Source of the DNA: Mucidula mucida
Taxonomy: Eukaryota; Basidiomycota; Agaricomycetes; Agaricales; Physalacriaceae
Direction of reading: 5' to 3'
NCBI GenBank assembly: GCA_015501055.1
Contig: JADNYV010000028.1
Span: 248,001-312,000 of the forward strand
DNA: 64,000 bases
Shown here: positions 34,557-47,873 of the stretch, piece after piece
How the letters are laid out: every line of letters starts with the position of its first letter
Numbering within the stretch: the stretch's first letter is position 1
The notes under the pieces: model-generated
What the model saw: the letters and a program-made list of their open reading frames with translations, nothing else
Databases searched by the model: none
What the model was told of the DNA's origin: nothing
Translations under genes and position numbers: made by a program

Positions 34557-35573
34557 TCATAACCTTTCCCAACACAGCACCGATGTCAATAACCTAGTTT
34601 CCCACATTCGCCTGGTTCTCTTGCTGCAGTAGCATATTGGGCACTGTGAGGTTGTCGATAACACTTTTGTCCACCAACCTAGGTGCATCTCCGTGAAATA
34701 ATATGCCGTACGTGACGATCGCGTAGACTTTAGTTGTACCAGCCTCCACAAGGTGGCGTGCGGTGGAACAAAGCGTGTCGCACGTGTGTCTGATGTCGCC
34801 CACAAGAATCGCAGTCTTGTCACCACTTCGTTGACCTTTTTCGCTCTAGCGCACGTCGACCCCCTAATAAACGAACCCTGTAGGAACGTGTTAGAGCCAT
34901 TTGGACACAATATTGACAGTAAGGACCTTTTGGCACCACCAGCGTCTGGGGACACAACGACTACCTGGCTAGAATTGGGTCCGCTTGTAAAGAATGGCAG
35001 AAGGAGACTCGGCATGGAGCTTCGGTGAATATTAGAGCTAAAATGAATAATCGAAGGTCATCTTCCTCACACTGTTCACGAAGTGAGAGAAGTTAGCACA
35101 AACGTGGCGTTGGGACATAAAGGGATAACTCACTGATCTCCTGGAACATTGGATCTGTGATGTATCTACCTGAATCCATGATCTTCCGAGGAACATGAAA
35201 ACTCATTCACGAGCAAGATCCTATGATTCCTATCAACAACCGTTATAGGCGCACGATTCTTGTCCTTTGCATCCGTGGATCATTATACAGAGCTCCATCA
35301 AGGCGGTATTGACTGCCCCACATGGCACAGCCAGTGTCGATAATATAAACGACCTTCTTTCGCGCAAACCCGCTTTTTTGTTACCTCGCCCTTGGAGAGG
35401 GTGGAACTTAACCTAGTAGAGCGTCTAGACCAGCGACGAAAATAAAGATGGCACACGATATGCCTGCGTGCGATTATATCCGCGAACTCTGGATGGCTAG
35501 TGCCTGAAATAAAGTCGTTGACAGTTGTATAAATTGGTGGGAAGGGAACATACCCGGAAAGATAGTCACTCAA
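34557..35573 (-). pseudogene. Decayed ribose-phosphate pyrophosphokinase (PRPP synthetase)
   Basis: Fragments of PRPP synthetase appear in the right order on the minus strand but in changing frames. Near 35500 is 'SGTSHPEFADIIARR' (N-terminus). Then come 'VVYIIDTGCA' and 'AVNTALMELCIMIHGCK' near 35280-35370. Near 35170-35200 is 'SQIQC..RRSV', corresponding to ASQIQGFF. Near 34950 is 'NSSQVVVVSPDAGGAKR', the phosphate region. Near 34700-34800 are 'DIRHTCDTLC' and 'YAIVTYGILFHGDAP'. The stretch normally reading FPYARQDKK is missing, and there are stops and several frame changes, so this is a genuine pseudogene. A functional copy must exist elsewhere. Confidence 0.82.
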
Positions 35574-36167
35574 TATGATAGTGTGTGGAGAAGCAGCTCA
35601 AGCTCGTCCAGCCAAGGTGATGGAAACGGTTAATTCCGCCACCGGTCCGATGAGCGTTGTACTCGGCTTTGCCACAAACTCTGAGCAGGACAGTATATGA
35701 TAGAGCGTAAATTGTGTATTACTTCCGAGTACATAGTCGTCAGAATCACGACTACCTCTTTCCCCGCGCGGCTAAAGGGGAAACTGGATAAACGCCGACG
35801 GTCCCTATACGCTAACGGTTCGAGATATGCAGCGAGTGCAGGTATGTGCTGTTTATCACCGCGCCGGCACCACAACCCCATTATTCCCAACTCCTTCGGA
35901 GACGGATTGTGATGAAGACAATCCAATGAGATATAATGGTTTGTCGATGAAGACGATTGATCAGACGGAGACCGAATTCTTTGAACACTTACAAGCGCTT
36001 ACACCTTTACGTCGCAACATAACGAGGATATAACGTTCATCAACGCGTCGGCCCAAACTTCAAACAGAGAGATATGCACCGAGAGTCAGCCTCACGTTCA
36101 GTCAGAGCTTCGAGAGAAGGGAGTGTAATTGTCAGATGAGCGTAGTCAAGCAGAAACGAGTAGCATA
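35574..36167. other. Intergenic, no gene recognised
   Basis: About 590 bases between the PRPP synthetase relic and the 3' end of TIM9. Overlapping ORFs on both strands (35630-35926 minus, 35827-36033 plus) carry no family motif. Confidence 0.4.
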
Positions 36168-36605
36168 TCATGAAGGGCGCTGCACCTGTTGCGCCTGCTC
36201 TGAAACCCATGTGAGTACTGGGGCGAAAGAAGCCAGAGCATGTGTATGTACCAGCGTTGAGCTCTGCGAAACGCGACCCTATCCTCTCAGAATGTTTCAA
36301 GAACTTTTCGGCGCAATTGGACACGCATTGGTCCTACCAAAATTAAACGTGAGTGAGCACAGCCAAGGAGACCGACGGAGTTGTTAACCTCTTTTGACGA
36401 AAGCGCCTTGCTCGTAAAATCATTGCAGCATGTGGTGAAGCATTTTTCCGTAATGTTGGCGTACATTTTGAGGAAATCTTGCATCTTTTGTGAACATTAA
36501 AAAAGGCTGTAGCTTGCAATGACGAACTGGCCGGCGCACCTGCTTTTTATCGATGACTTTGCTGATATGTGCCTGCTCGGCGCTGCTGAGACCAGAGAAA
36601 TCCAT
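36168..36605 (-). CDS. TIM9: Mitochondrial import inner membrane translocase subunit Tim9
   Basis: Small Tim chaperone of the mitochondrial intermembrane space that, with Tim10, escorts carrier precursors to the TIM22 complex. Four exons join to give about 88 residues. They read '[20 protein letters not shown]', '[19 protein letters not shown]', '[19 protein letters not shown]', '[20 protein letters not shown]' and '[10 protein letters not shown]'. The twin CX3C motif is CFTTC and CVSNC, as required for the two disulfides. Introns are GT-AG and phases fit. The length is as usual for Tim9. It is transcribed head to head with DAHP synthase. Confidence 0.94.
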
Positions 36606-36908
36606 AGGAGCTGAGTATACGCGTTGGCCTGGACAAAGTGTTCGTGGTCGGAAAGCAACACGAACACTGCTGCCGTCCGACGGTCCAGGCCGATCGGCAC
36701 CATCAATTCTCTCCACCAATCACGTGGAACACGAGTCAAGATCACAACTTTCCAATACGACAATTCCTAATTGAACTCGACAACATCCTCCTTCACCCTG
36801 TGATTACCACTCATCACGGAGCGAACAAAAGTACGTAAATAATCGCTGCCTTTCTATATAAGCCCTCGTTAAACTCCAGTTCAACTCCCATTAGTGACCG
36901 ACCTTAAC
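36606..36908. promoter_or_regulatory. Bidirectional promoter region, TIM9 / DAHP synthase
   Basis: 303 bases separate divergent start codons. TATATAAG at 36855-36862 is 47 bases upstream of the DAHP synthase ATG and is a plausible TATA box for that gene. No clear TATA box was seen for TIM9. Confidence 0.5.
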
Positions 36909-38303
<1,395 letters not shown>

Positions 38304-38775
38304 ATGTGTGCATACAGCACGTCGATCTAGCGTGTAGATACGCGGGCAATTACATGTACGATGCGCATGAGGAGCGCCAATATCTATTGTTCAGGAAGTG
38401 GTTGCTGTCCACGTTCGGAGAAGGCATTTGTCGGAATCATATGTCAAAAAGGTTAGAGTGTCCCGAAACGGAGCGGTTTGGCTCTTTTCGGACAATGATG
38501 AGACGCAGTTTATTATAGGCTGACGTCCATCGCCGCTGTTACTCGGCGTCGTAGAGGGCATATATGGGTAGAGAGGCAAACAGGAGGCTCATGAAGGCCT
38601 CATAAAACGGGCTGGTATGGGTTTGTCTAGGACCTTTAGTCACTCTACGAAGAATCCCGAAGCACGGCTGTAGTGCAGGAGGTCGTCCGAGGTTCGTCAT
38701 CTCTTTTAATCATCTGCAAAAGCCGGCGAATAATGCGTGTTTGATCAGCGAAATCATATAAAGAAGTGTGGCAAA
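38304..38775. other. Intergenic, no gene recognised
   Basis: About 470 bases between the DAHP synthase stop and the sterol glucosyltransferase start. Short ORFs only; it is likely the promoter of the downstream gene. Confidence 0.45.
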
Positions 38776-41700
38776 ATGTCCTGGCGTTCCTCCTCTTCAC
38801 CCAAGCGAGCGATGACTCTCTCCTCCTTTCTGTCGCGCTCGTCGTCGCGCGCGTCCAGCATTGACGACGATTCTGTCGTCTCCGACGAGGGCGCACCTCC
38901 GCCTTCTATCTCCGCCATCTACAACAATGCCGAAGCCTACGACAAAGTCTTGATCAGCGCTGAGCGCCACGACTCGGACCCCGACTCACTCGATGTGCCT
39001 GTACGCTCGGGCTACCGCGGCCTCGTAGGCAAAGATCTGACGCCCTCCGAACGCGCCGACGTCCGCCAGGCCACAAAGCTCACTGTTGCAGGCGCCACTT
39101 GGACGCCCGGGAACCTCACGGAAGAGCCAGAGACATATGAAAGCGACTCGGAGGCATCATCGTCGCAGGAAACAGCAGCAGTGCACGAAGGTCCCAACCT
39201 CATGTCGTCCCCGGTCCCTGCCTTTCACCGCCCCGCGACGATGGAGGGCGATTCGTGGAAACTGGAACCCACCGAAATCACACGTCTTTTGATCTCAGAG
39301 TTTGGCCCGCTTGCTGAGGAAGGCGAAAAGCCCGAAAAGTTGATCTTGGAGGCTGATGGGTGCATGTTTAACGGAGTCTTCATTCTCGTTAGTGCCGCGC
39401 GCAGTGGTTTACTCTGTCCTTTCGTTGACGCTTTGTTTCAGGGAGTCCTTCATTTGACTACGCATCGATTGACATTTCACGCCTCTCTATTGTCCTCGGA
39501 TCAGTCGCCTGCTGAAGCGAATCAGGCTGTCATCAAAGCCGGGTCAATCACAATACACAGGAAAGGATGGCGGTCCAAACTACGCGTCTGGCTTGAGCTT
39601 TATCCTGATATGATCGTCACCTGCACGTCTAGTAGTGAGGAAGATCGAGTTCGGCCCCTGCGAACTGTACTTTGTGCGTCATATGATCTTTGCATCCCCA
39701 TTCAACGTGCTAAATGGTTGTATAGTATCAAACATCAAACAAGTTCTCCCACATGATGACAGTAATCCTTGCGCGCTGCATATCATATTCAGCCAGATTG
39801 CGAACTCTACATACGACTTCGCTGAATTTGACACGCCTGAAGCCGCGCAGGACTGGAGACGCGAGATTATCGGTCAGCTTCGTTCAGTCTCATCCTGAGA
39901 TTCGAGTTGACTTTTTTTTTACAGGCGCCATCTTCCTGTACAGACATCGTCGCCGCGAAATTCTGGATGGTAGCACTTCCGAAACGGATCCCGACTCGGG
40001 TATCCGCCTTAGCTGTCCCTTGGATCGCGTCTCCAAGTTCGTGTCGCGAAAGGAGAAAAGTTCCCAGAACATGACGTTCTCAACATTCCATGTTCAAGCC
40101 CCTCCAAGCGACGACCGAGAACCTGAAGAACATGTCTTCCACCTTTCTCCTCTAGCTCACTTAACAGCCTGGGACAACATGGAGGATTACATCAATGCCG
40201 CCAAGGCCCGCCATTCAAGACCCAGTACCCCGACTTCTTCTCCCGTTATAGTCGACTTTGGTCCCTTGAATATTTCTGAGGATCCAGTCGCTGATCCTGT
40301 CTACACAGATGAGAAAGATAAGGGTATCAGACTTGCATTGGGGCTCGGTGGGGAGACTGAGTTATGGAGTAGGTCAACTTTGATTCGTCTTCCTTTCTCG
40401 TTCTGACGGTTTCTCAGCAATGCGTGCTCGTCTCTTCCGGAGCATCTCCTGTTCAGGCGTCTTCGTCATCTCCTCCCGCTACGTCGCCTACTGGAGCAAG
40501 TCGTTCCCCGGCGGCGACATCAAATATCGTCTCCCTCTGTCAAAAGTCCGCTGCGCCAAGACCTTCCGCACCTTCCCCATCAAGTACCACGGTCTCACTC
40601 TTGAGCTACTTGGTCAATCCGACCTCAAGTTCCAATTCAAAACTGCTGAAATCCGAGACGAGGCCATGACTCGCATCAATACGGCCATCACGTCGCGCTC
40701 GGACAAGCTCTTGCGGTCACCTACGCGTAGCAAACAACACAGTATGATCGAGGTCTTTTCGCCGCCCGCTCGCACATTAGCGGTGGCGAAAGCTTCAGAG
40801 CTGCCCTTTGAGCTCAGAGCGTCTCTTCCCAAGGTCATCAACGTGGATCGCGAGACCGTGAATGCTAGGCCCAAGCTACATTTCGTGTGTCTGACCATTG
40901 GAAGTCGAGGAGATGTTCAGCCTTACATTGCCTTGGGCTTGGGTCTGATGAAGGAGCACCATCGTGTTACTATCGTGACCCACGAGGAATACAAAGAATG
41001 GGTCGAGAGCTTCGGGATTGGGCATCGTACGGCTGGTGGTGACCCAGGCGCGCTGATGAAGTTGAGCGTGGAGAACAAGATGTTCTCGCCTGAATTTTTC
41101 AAAGAGAGTCTGCAAAATGTGAGCTTGAACGCACATCTGCGCTTTCTTGGCTAATAGACTCACAGTTCCGACCTTGGCTCGATCAATGTAAGTTCAGGAA
41201 CTCTTTCATCGCTCACGGACAGCTTATCTCGCGATATTTTAGTACTCCTAGACTCATGGGAAGCGTGTCAAGGTGCTGATGTGCTACTTGAGAGTCCTTC
41301 AGCTATGGCAGGTGTACACATTGCAGAAGCCCTGAGTAAGTGACTCGTCATATCGCGTTCTATGGGTATTGATTCAAATTTAGATATTCCCTATTTCCGC
41401 ACATTCACTATGCCATGGACCAAGTACGCCTTGCTTCAGTCGCGCAAATTATTATTGCTTAAATTGTACCTAGAACCGCTGAATTCCCTCACGCATTTTT
41501 GTCTCCGCCGGTGGAATACTCGACCTTCAATAGCGCGTCGTAAGTCGGATGCATTACCTCCGTTGGATCCACCATCCTAACCCGGTCGCCCTCGGACAGA
41601 TATGTGCTGTTCAGTAACGTCATGTGGACTGCCACGTCGGGGCAGATCAACAAGTGGCGTCGGCATACATTGAAGATCGGCAACACCGACATGGGACATC

Positions 41701-42835
41701 TGGCGCAGTCCAAGATTCCTTTCATCTATAACTTTTCACAGGTAAATACAGCATATTATCATCGTCTGATGGCACTGAAATGATTTCTCGTAGGCTGTTG
41801 TCCCGAAGCCTCTAGACTGGAGCGACTCTATTTGCATTTCCGGCTAGTAAGTGTGATATTGACGTGTTTTCACAAGCTGGGGATGCTGATCCTTTTTTTC
41901 AGCTGGTTCCTTGACAATCCTGATCTGAATTGGTCTCCGCCGGAGACTCTGGTGGAGTGGATGAACAAAGCGAGAGCTGACAACAAACCTATTGTCTACA
42001 TCGGTTTTGGGAGTATCACCGTGCCTCATCCGAATCGCGTCACGTCGCGTATCATTAAAGCGGTCTTGAAGAGTGGGTCTTCATGGATTACGTTGTCTAT
42101 ACTGTTTGACTCGTTGGTTCATTACAGGCGACGTTCGCGCGATTATATCGAAAGGATGGTCAGCAAGGATGAGCCAAGGCGGGAGCGACGACGGCACGGA
42201 GCCAGAGTACCCGCCCGAGTGCTACGCGCTGGAAAAGATTCCGCATGACTGGTTGTTCCCTCGAATTGACGTCGCTTTGCATCATGGTGGTGCTGGGACC
42301 ACGGGGGCTAGTTTGCGCGCGGGGATACCGACGCTGATCAAGCCATGGTTCGGAGATCAGTTCTTTTGGGCCTCAAGGGTGCAGAAGCTCGGGGTGCGTA
42401 TCCTGTTGGTATGTCCTGGTCGGAGTGTTGATGTACTTCTAGGCTGGATTGCGGGTACCGAGTCTGCGGGTCCATGATTTGGCAGACGCGCTGACCAAGG
42501 CAACTACCAGTCGGGTGATGAAGGAGAAGGCGTCTGATGTCGGGGAGAAGATACGTTCGGTGGGTTATGTTCTTGCGATATGGGAATTCAGGGCTTATGA
42601 TTGTTTTTTGATGTAGGAGGACGGTGTGCGCACGGCGATACATAACATATACACGTATCTGCCACGAGCGGGTCAAGATAGGCGGACGCTGCACAAGGAA
42701 CGCACCAGCACGTTGGCTTCGGCAGGATGTCCACTTCGTTCCTTGTCGCTTGACACCAAGCATCGTTCTTTCGATTCTCCCGAACCACCCACTGTCGCGA
42801 TCTCACCCTCACCCACTGTGGCGATCTCGACATAA
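38776..42835 (+). CDS. UGT51: UDP-glucose:sterol 3-beta-glucosyltransferase (UGT51/Atg26 family)
   Basis: Membrane-associated enzyme making steryl glucosides; in some fungi it acts in pexophagy (Atg26). The order of domains is a Ser-rich N-terminus ('[20 protein letters not shown]'), a GRAM region ('[21 protein letters not shown]'), a PH-like segment ('[14 protein letters not shown]'), a second GRAM ('[10 protein letters not shown]', '[18 protein letters not shown]'), then the GT-B catalytic part. The catalytic part has '[19 protein letters not shown]', '[20 protein letters not shown]', '[17 protein letters not shown]', '[15 protein letters not shown]' and the donor-binding '[20 protein letters not shown]'. 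Ten or more introns were traced through the catalytic half with no frame break. The C-terminus ends with a short repeated 'PTVAIS' motif, from a 24-base near-repeat at about 42788-42835. Confidence 0.93.
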
Positions 42836-43718
42836 TCTTTCGTTATATTTGTATACCATCCTACGGGGACTGTACACCGCATCTGTACTTGATTTTTTGT
42901 TGTTTGTTGTGCGACCAAGTATTTTAGGGTCTGTATGTTATTAATCTATCGCTGTATACCACATCTCATGACCAGATAATGTCCATTTGCTGCTTTGATA
43001 CCACCGTACTGTATGTTATGGCGATGGCGCTAACACTGCACTTCCTTACTCAACTTGAGGCTCGTATTTCTGAATTTTTTCCCCACTCTCGTGGCCCGTT
43101 TGGCTATCTTGAGCCGATATTTTGGGGACGCCACAGAGCAAACAATTTATACAGGCTTCCCAGCGCACTGTCATACTCGATATTCATCATGTGTGAGCTG
43201 TCGTCTACAATTGGTGAATGACTGTACATTGATCAGCCTAGAAGCTTCGAGTATGCCATGGCCAGTCCGTTGATTCCGCTCGCTCAATGAAGTACAGGAA
43301 CGGTATCTGTTGTGTTTTCCGTGCGTGCGCTCGGCAGGAGACGCCTGCATGATGAATGCTCTACAGAAGAGCCCGCAGGTATTCTCTTACAGCCGGTCAA
43401 CTTCCACGACACGCCATCATTGGAGAAATTATTATGTACGTGCTCCAGATACCGGTCTGCTGAACGCTGCGATTCAGCTGCCTTTTTCTGAGGCAGTCCC
43501 TCCATCTGACTGTATGGGGGATGATAAGAAGGGGGATTCTGGTCTGACAGCTGTACCAGAGAAGGTGGGGGCATTGCGGAAAAGTGGGAAATTCAGGAGG
43601 CGAAGAGGACAATGTCCGTTTCCGATCGTGCCGCTTCGACCGTGGTGGTGGCGTTTTCCGTGCGCTTTTAATCTTGGACTTGTACCTTTGAACTGGCTGC
43701 GTTTTCCTGCTCCTTTCG
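42836..43718. other. Intergenic, probable promoter/5' UTR of the RGS gene
   Basis: About 880 bases without a recognisable gene. A plus ORF at 43310-43732 overlaps the RGS start in another frame and has an odd composition (Arg-, Trp- and Pro-rich end), so I treat it as chance. Confidence 0.4.
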
Positions 43719-45600
43719 ATGGCGCAACGTAGCGCTGGGGAGACGCAGCCTAAGACGTACAAGGTCACCTTGCGGTCGCTCCTTTTGTTTCCGGTATGTA
43801 ATATGCGGTCCTTCTGGTCTTGGCTTGACCGCTTGCACAGTTCCGTTTATGCAATCCACCGCCTGCTGTGGGCAAGGTGAGATCATGTAGCGGTGAGTTG
43901 TCGTCCATCTCTCGACAGCAGCAGGATGTGCTGAGTATTTTGTCTCCAGTGACGCCAACTGTGAATGTGCGCTTGGAGGATGTACTCGATAGAAAGCATC
44001 TACCTCCCCTGGGTATGATTATATTCCGTTTTACACGCATATATTCACCTTTTTGTAGGTCTGAAGGATTTCGAGGTATAATTAACGATTTATCGCTCGA
44101 GGCACCCGACTGATTGGCGGAAACAGGAATGGCTACTCTACGTTGAATTTTGTCCGGAAAACCTGTGAGTGGGGCTCCATTTACGCGTCAGCGGCAAGGC
44201 TCATGATGGCCAGATACTTCATCCTATGGCTCCGCGAATACACTGTGAAATACAGCCAGTGGGATGCCATGAACAAGACACGGCGACGCGAGACGCCGCA
44301 GTATCTCGGCGTCTGGCCGTCGCAGCACTCAACTCAGCTCGCCATGTTCTACGCACGGGCCAAACAGACGTTTCTAACCCCAAATGCCAACCATGAACTC
44401 AACCTCCCCTCTGACATCCTTGCTCCGTTCCACACTGCGAATGGATCTCCCCATCCAGATCCAGCAGTCTTCAATCAGGTAGCGGTAGAGACTCGCAAGA
44501 TGTTGAACGAGAGTCTACAGCGCTTTGTCTCCGCTCAGGTCAATAACGTTGGCAACAAGCGCGTTTTGTGCGGTATCATAGCCGGCGTAGTCTGTTGCCT
44601 TGTCGGGGCCCTCTTTCCCCTCCTCTACACCATTATCCTCGGCGGCACGCGTTGGATCCGGCTGGCATCGCTTCCCGGTCTATGGCTCGGCTTCACGCTC
44701 CTCTTGACAAGTCTGAATGGCATCTGTCTCGCGGTCTACGTCTTTGGTGACCTCAGGCAGCTGCGCAAGTTCGAGCTGTCCCGGCCTCCCATTTCCAAGC
44801 CCCAGCCTTTGTACAGCTCACGGCGCCATCCCATCGGGCCCTCACCTGTCTCGCCGCCGCCAGCACGGCTTTCCGCATCCGTTGATGTGGCGGTCTCCGT
44901 CCATTCAACGTCGACCTTCCATTCCTCCTGCGAGATCCAGATCTCGCCTGCCTACTACGAAGTCGATCCCGTCGAGGGGGCTGCTATTGCACCTATCACA
45001 CGTCTTTCTTATCCGTTGTCAGAAAAGCATCAGCACTCTGGCTTTGACGACGACGGCGACTCCAGTAGTAGCGGAGACGAGGAATACCCCGCCACTGCGC
45101 TCTTTATACACCCGTTCATCGACTCTTCAGGCTCCGTGAGTGATGAAGAGTCCGCATTCCCCACACCCAAGGGTACGCCCCTTCCAGAACAAATGCAGCC
45201 CATGTCGGATTTCGACTTTGATGCCCTGCCTCCTCCGCCGCCTCATAGAGAAAACAAAGAGTCGCAAACCCACCAAGTGGGTATGTTCATTGTTCCCGAG
45301 GCTCCGCCGGTTGAACATGGAGCGTCGCCGAAGGCTTTTATTCGGCGAATACAGAGCAAGTGTAATATCAATCGCTGGTTGGTCGTGTCTTCCAGCGACG
45401 GGGAGAAGGACTCGTCAATCAGGAAGCAGTTTAAAAAAGTCAAGGCCGTTCCGGCCTTTGCTTCACCGTTGACGAAAATCCTCAGCCCAGTAGTTGTGCG
45501 GACGCAGTGGGAGATCGTTGTGCGCTCGATGTTCATTGCCCTCGTCCTCAGTTCAATTATCGTTGGATCTTTGCTTGCAGTTCCCGTTCTGAGTTCCTAA
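43719..45600 (+). CDS. RGS-domain protein with membrane segments
   Basis: Predicted regulator of G-protein signalling, a GTPase-activating protein for G-alpha, of a membrane-anchored kind found in basidiomycetes. It opens 'MAQRSAGETQPKTYKVTLRS', and introns join 'LPPLGLKDFEEWLLYVEFCP' to 'ENLYFILWLREYTVKYSQWD', the start of the RGS helical bundle. The RGS end 'VAVETRKMLNESLQRFVSAQ' is followed by two hydrophobic segments ('VLCGIIAGVVCCLVGALFPL', then 'GLWLGFTLLLTSLNGICLAV'). A long acidic/Ser/Pro-rich loop and a C-terminal hydrophobic segment ('FIALVLSSIIVGSLLAVPVL') follow. The start is the first ATG in frame with the conserved N-terminal strand. Signalling partners are inferred from the family only. 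Confidence 0.82.
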
Positions 45601-45763
45601 CTTGTTTTCAATTTTGCTCTCTGTCCCCCACGATCATTTGCTTTTTCTGTAATAACATCTACAGTAGTGCTTGTACATTTGTGCTTCGAAGTATAATACA
45701 TGTATTACTGTTATATTACTACTCACCAGTATGTACCGCTCGCGTAACTGTTCATCGCTCCTT

Positions 45764-47526
45764 TCATCCTTGTACGTTTCTAGTCTTTCTTTGATTTATG
45801 TAGACACTATCAGAGTCTGATGGAATGCTATTGTAATTCTGGATGAGGCGCGGAACGATTTCAAGGTTGGCATACCTTGTTAACGAATAGCTTAGCGGCG
45901 AAAAGATAAAGTATAACCACTTGATGCGCCTGTACCAAGGCAGATCTTCGGAGATCATCCAGGTAGTGGTGCGCCTTTGAGCCACGACTCTACTTTGTCG
46001 AATCGTCGTCCGATCGTAGCTAGGATTTAGGACCGCTTGCGCTAAGCTCTCGCTTCCACGGACAATCACAAAATCAGATGGGTCGCCCTTCTGTGGAGAC
46101 AACCCACGCGGTAAAAACGGGGGCTCCAGACCCATAGCGAGTTTCGATGTCAGGGTGACAGCCCGCTAGAACCAGATGAATTGAGAATCAGTGAAAAAAA
46201 AACCTGGGTACTCGCCGCAAGTATTCTGATATCAGCAGACGTCGCTGATTGAAAAATGGCGGCACCAAGTGTACACAGTCCAAGGGGATCCACCGAGCCC
46301 TGAGGGGTAAACGCGTTCTCGATGTTGTTCACGCTCATGGCCATTTGAATACCATACTGGCGCGCGATGTACGGGACTCGAAGAGTACTTCGAGGTGGAC
46401 CGAGGGGTTTATCGGTATCTGCACGTCCTTGCATGTACATGTCCGAGTTGGGCAACCCCACAAAGGTGATTGGAAGGTCACCCATCGCGGATTTGAGTTC
46501 TTTCCATTGCGCTGGGGTAAATAGTTGGAGACGAGTAGCGTGTCCGACTGTGATACGTTTCATGGGAACGCTACTAGCACCATCGACCGCGGAGGGTGCC
46601 AGAAGCTGCGTGACTTCTGCGCCTGGGTGATAAGCTCGTAGATGAGCGGCTCTGATGTCGGGTCCAAGTTGTAGTCCAAGTGGAAGTCCGCATGCATTCC
46701 GCGTTGTCCTGCGAGTTCCAAAACGAGTGCTATGTTCTTCTTAGCCTGATCAGTCGTTGGTTCCACGTATGGGGCGGAACCGACGACTTCGACTCCCGCT
46801 ATCTCTGAGGCCTCTCGAAGCAATCGATAATTGGGTCCAGCCTCCACGTCTACGTTCGTACTAAATAACGGCTCCTGCGCGAATACTGAACGAAGGGGTG
46901 ACTTTATTAATACCTCAATATCGCCTCAGTAGGTGAACTGCTTACCGGCAATTTGGACATGGCATGCTAGCTTGAATTCTTCCTTCAAAACCAGGGCGAC
47001 TTCCAAGCATGCCATTTCTACATATGTGTCGACTTCAACGTGGGCGCGCATCGAGGTTACACCACATCAACGCTTTCGCGTATTAAACGCCGCCCTCGAC
47101 GAAGGAGTCATCTTTGTTGAACCTGAAATTGAGCTTGGCCTGTGCTGTAAGTTCTAGGCTTCCTTGAAATCTCTGGATTTGGCTTCATAATCCAGGTGAA
47201 GGGAACAAGTACGCGATCCTGAACTAACCCAGTTTCGCATTTACACCGATCTAGGATGTAGCATTTGTCAAGATGGATATGGGAATGGCATAGACTGTGC
47301 GTTAGATAAGAAATCTTTTCAAAGACGCGATTGGGAAAACTTGCGATGGTAACATTATGCTTCCACCTGCGTCAATTTCATGTCTATTAGATCGAGGCGA
47401 GATGCTCTGTTGGTCTGCCGGAGCAACATTGATGACCTTTCCCCCGCGACATTCCACTTTCCAGAGCTTCTTTGCCATTTCTTCTTCCGCATAGGCGAGA
47501 CGAACGTTGTTGATGACAAGGGACAC
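45764..47526 (-). pseudogene. Metal-dependent amidohydrolase (cytosine-deaminase-like), disrupted
   Basis: Fungal amidohydrolase-superfamily gene with family blocks in order. Near 47500 is 'VINNVRLAYAEEEMAKKLWK'. Near 47290 is the metal-binding 'LCHSHIHLDKCYILD'. Then come 'TAQAKLNFRFNKDD', 'RGRRLIRES', 'CGVTSMRAHVEVDTYVEMAC', 'EIAGVEVVGSAPYVEP', 'GMHADFHLDYNLDPTSEP', 'ITVGHATRLQLF', 'NNIENAFTPQGSVDPLGLC' and 'PSDFVIVRGSESLAQAVLNP'. These blocks lie in different frames at three places: near 47099, near 47066 and near 46603. Each is repaired by one extra base. No in-frame ATG precedes the N-terminal block, although an ATG at about 47537 would fit with one more added base. Either a decaying gene or a region of poor consensus. 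Confidence 0.7.
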
Positions 47527-47873
47527 TGCATTAACGGTTGGTGGAACCTCCTCTGCCCATTGAGAGCCTGATTCCCGCCGGACAACCAGTTAGTTATCTG
47601 TTTGAGTAGTTGAACATCCGGATGAAGGGAAGCTAAATTGTTGCAGAGACAGCAGTTTCCAAGGTACTAGACGCGTGATAATCTGTTGGTCAAGGTAAAA
47701 AGTACGCGTTGATGATGGGTAGAAAGCAAAAGGCGGCAAAGCCGGACCGTGAATTGATGGGTGAAGAAGAATCGTCCCTAATTTATAAGTATCCTCTTGC
47801 TACTGTGTTTTGGTGAGATTCAAAGACTTCAAACCGGCCAAGAGACCCTCCTAATTTGAACGTAGATTCTATA
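47527..47873. promoter_or_regulatory. Divergent intergenic region, amidohydrolase / F-box gene
   Basis: About 350 bases between divergent 5' ends. No clear TATA box. The left border is uncertain because the amidohydrolase start is unresolved. Confidence 0.35.

Noticed and set aside
38757..38763. TATAAAG before the sterol glucosyltransferase as a TATA box
   Set aside because: Only 13 bases from the ATG, leaving no room for a normal transcription start and 5' UTR.
43310..43732. A 140-residue plus ORF before the RGS gene
   Set aside because: It overlaps the RGS start in another frame, and its Arg/Trp/Pro-rich composition looks non-coding.
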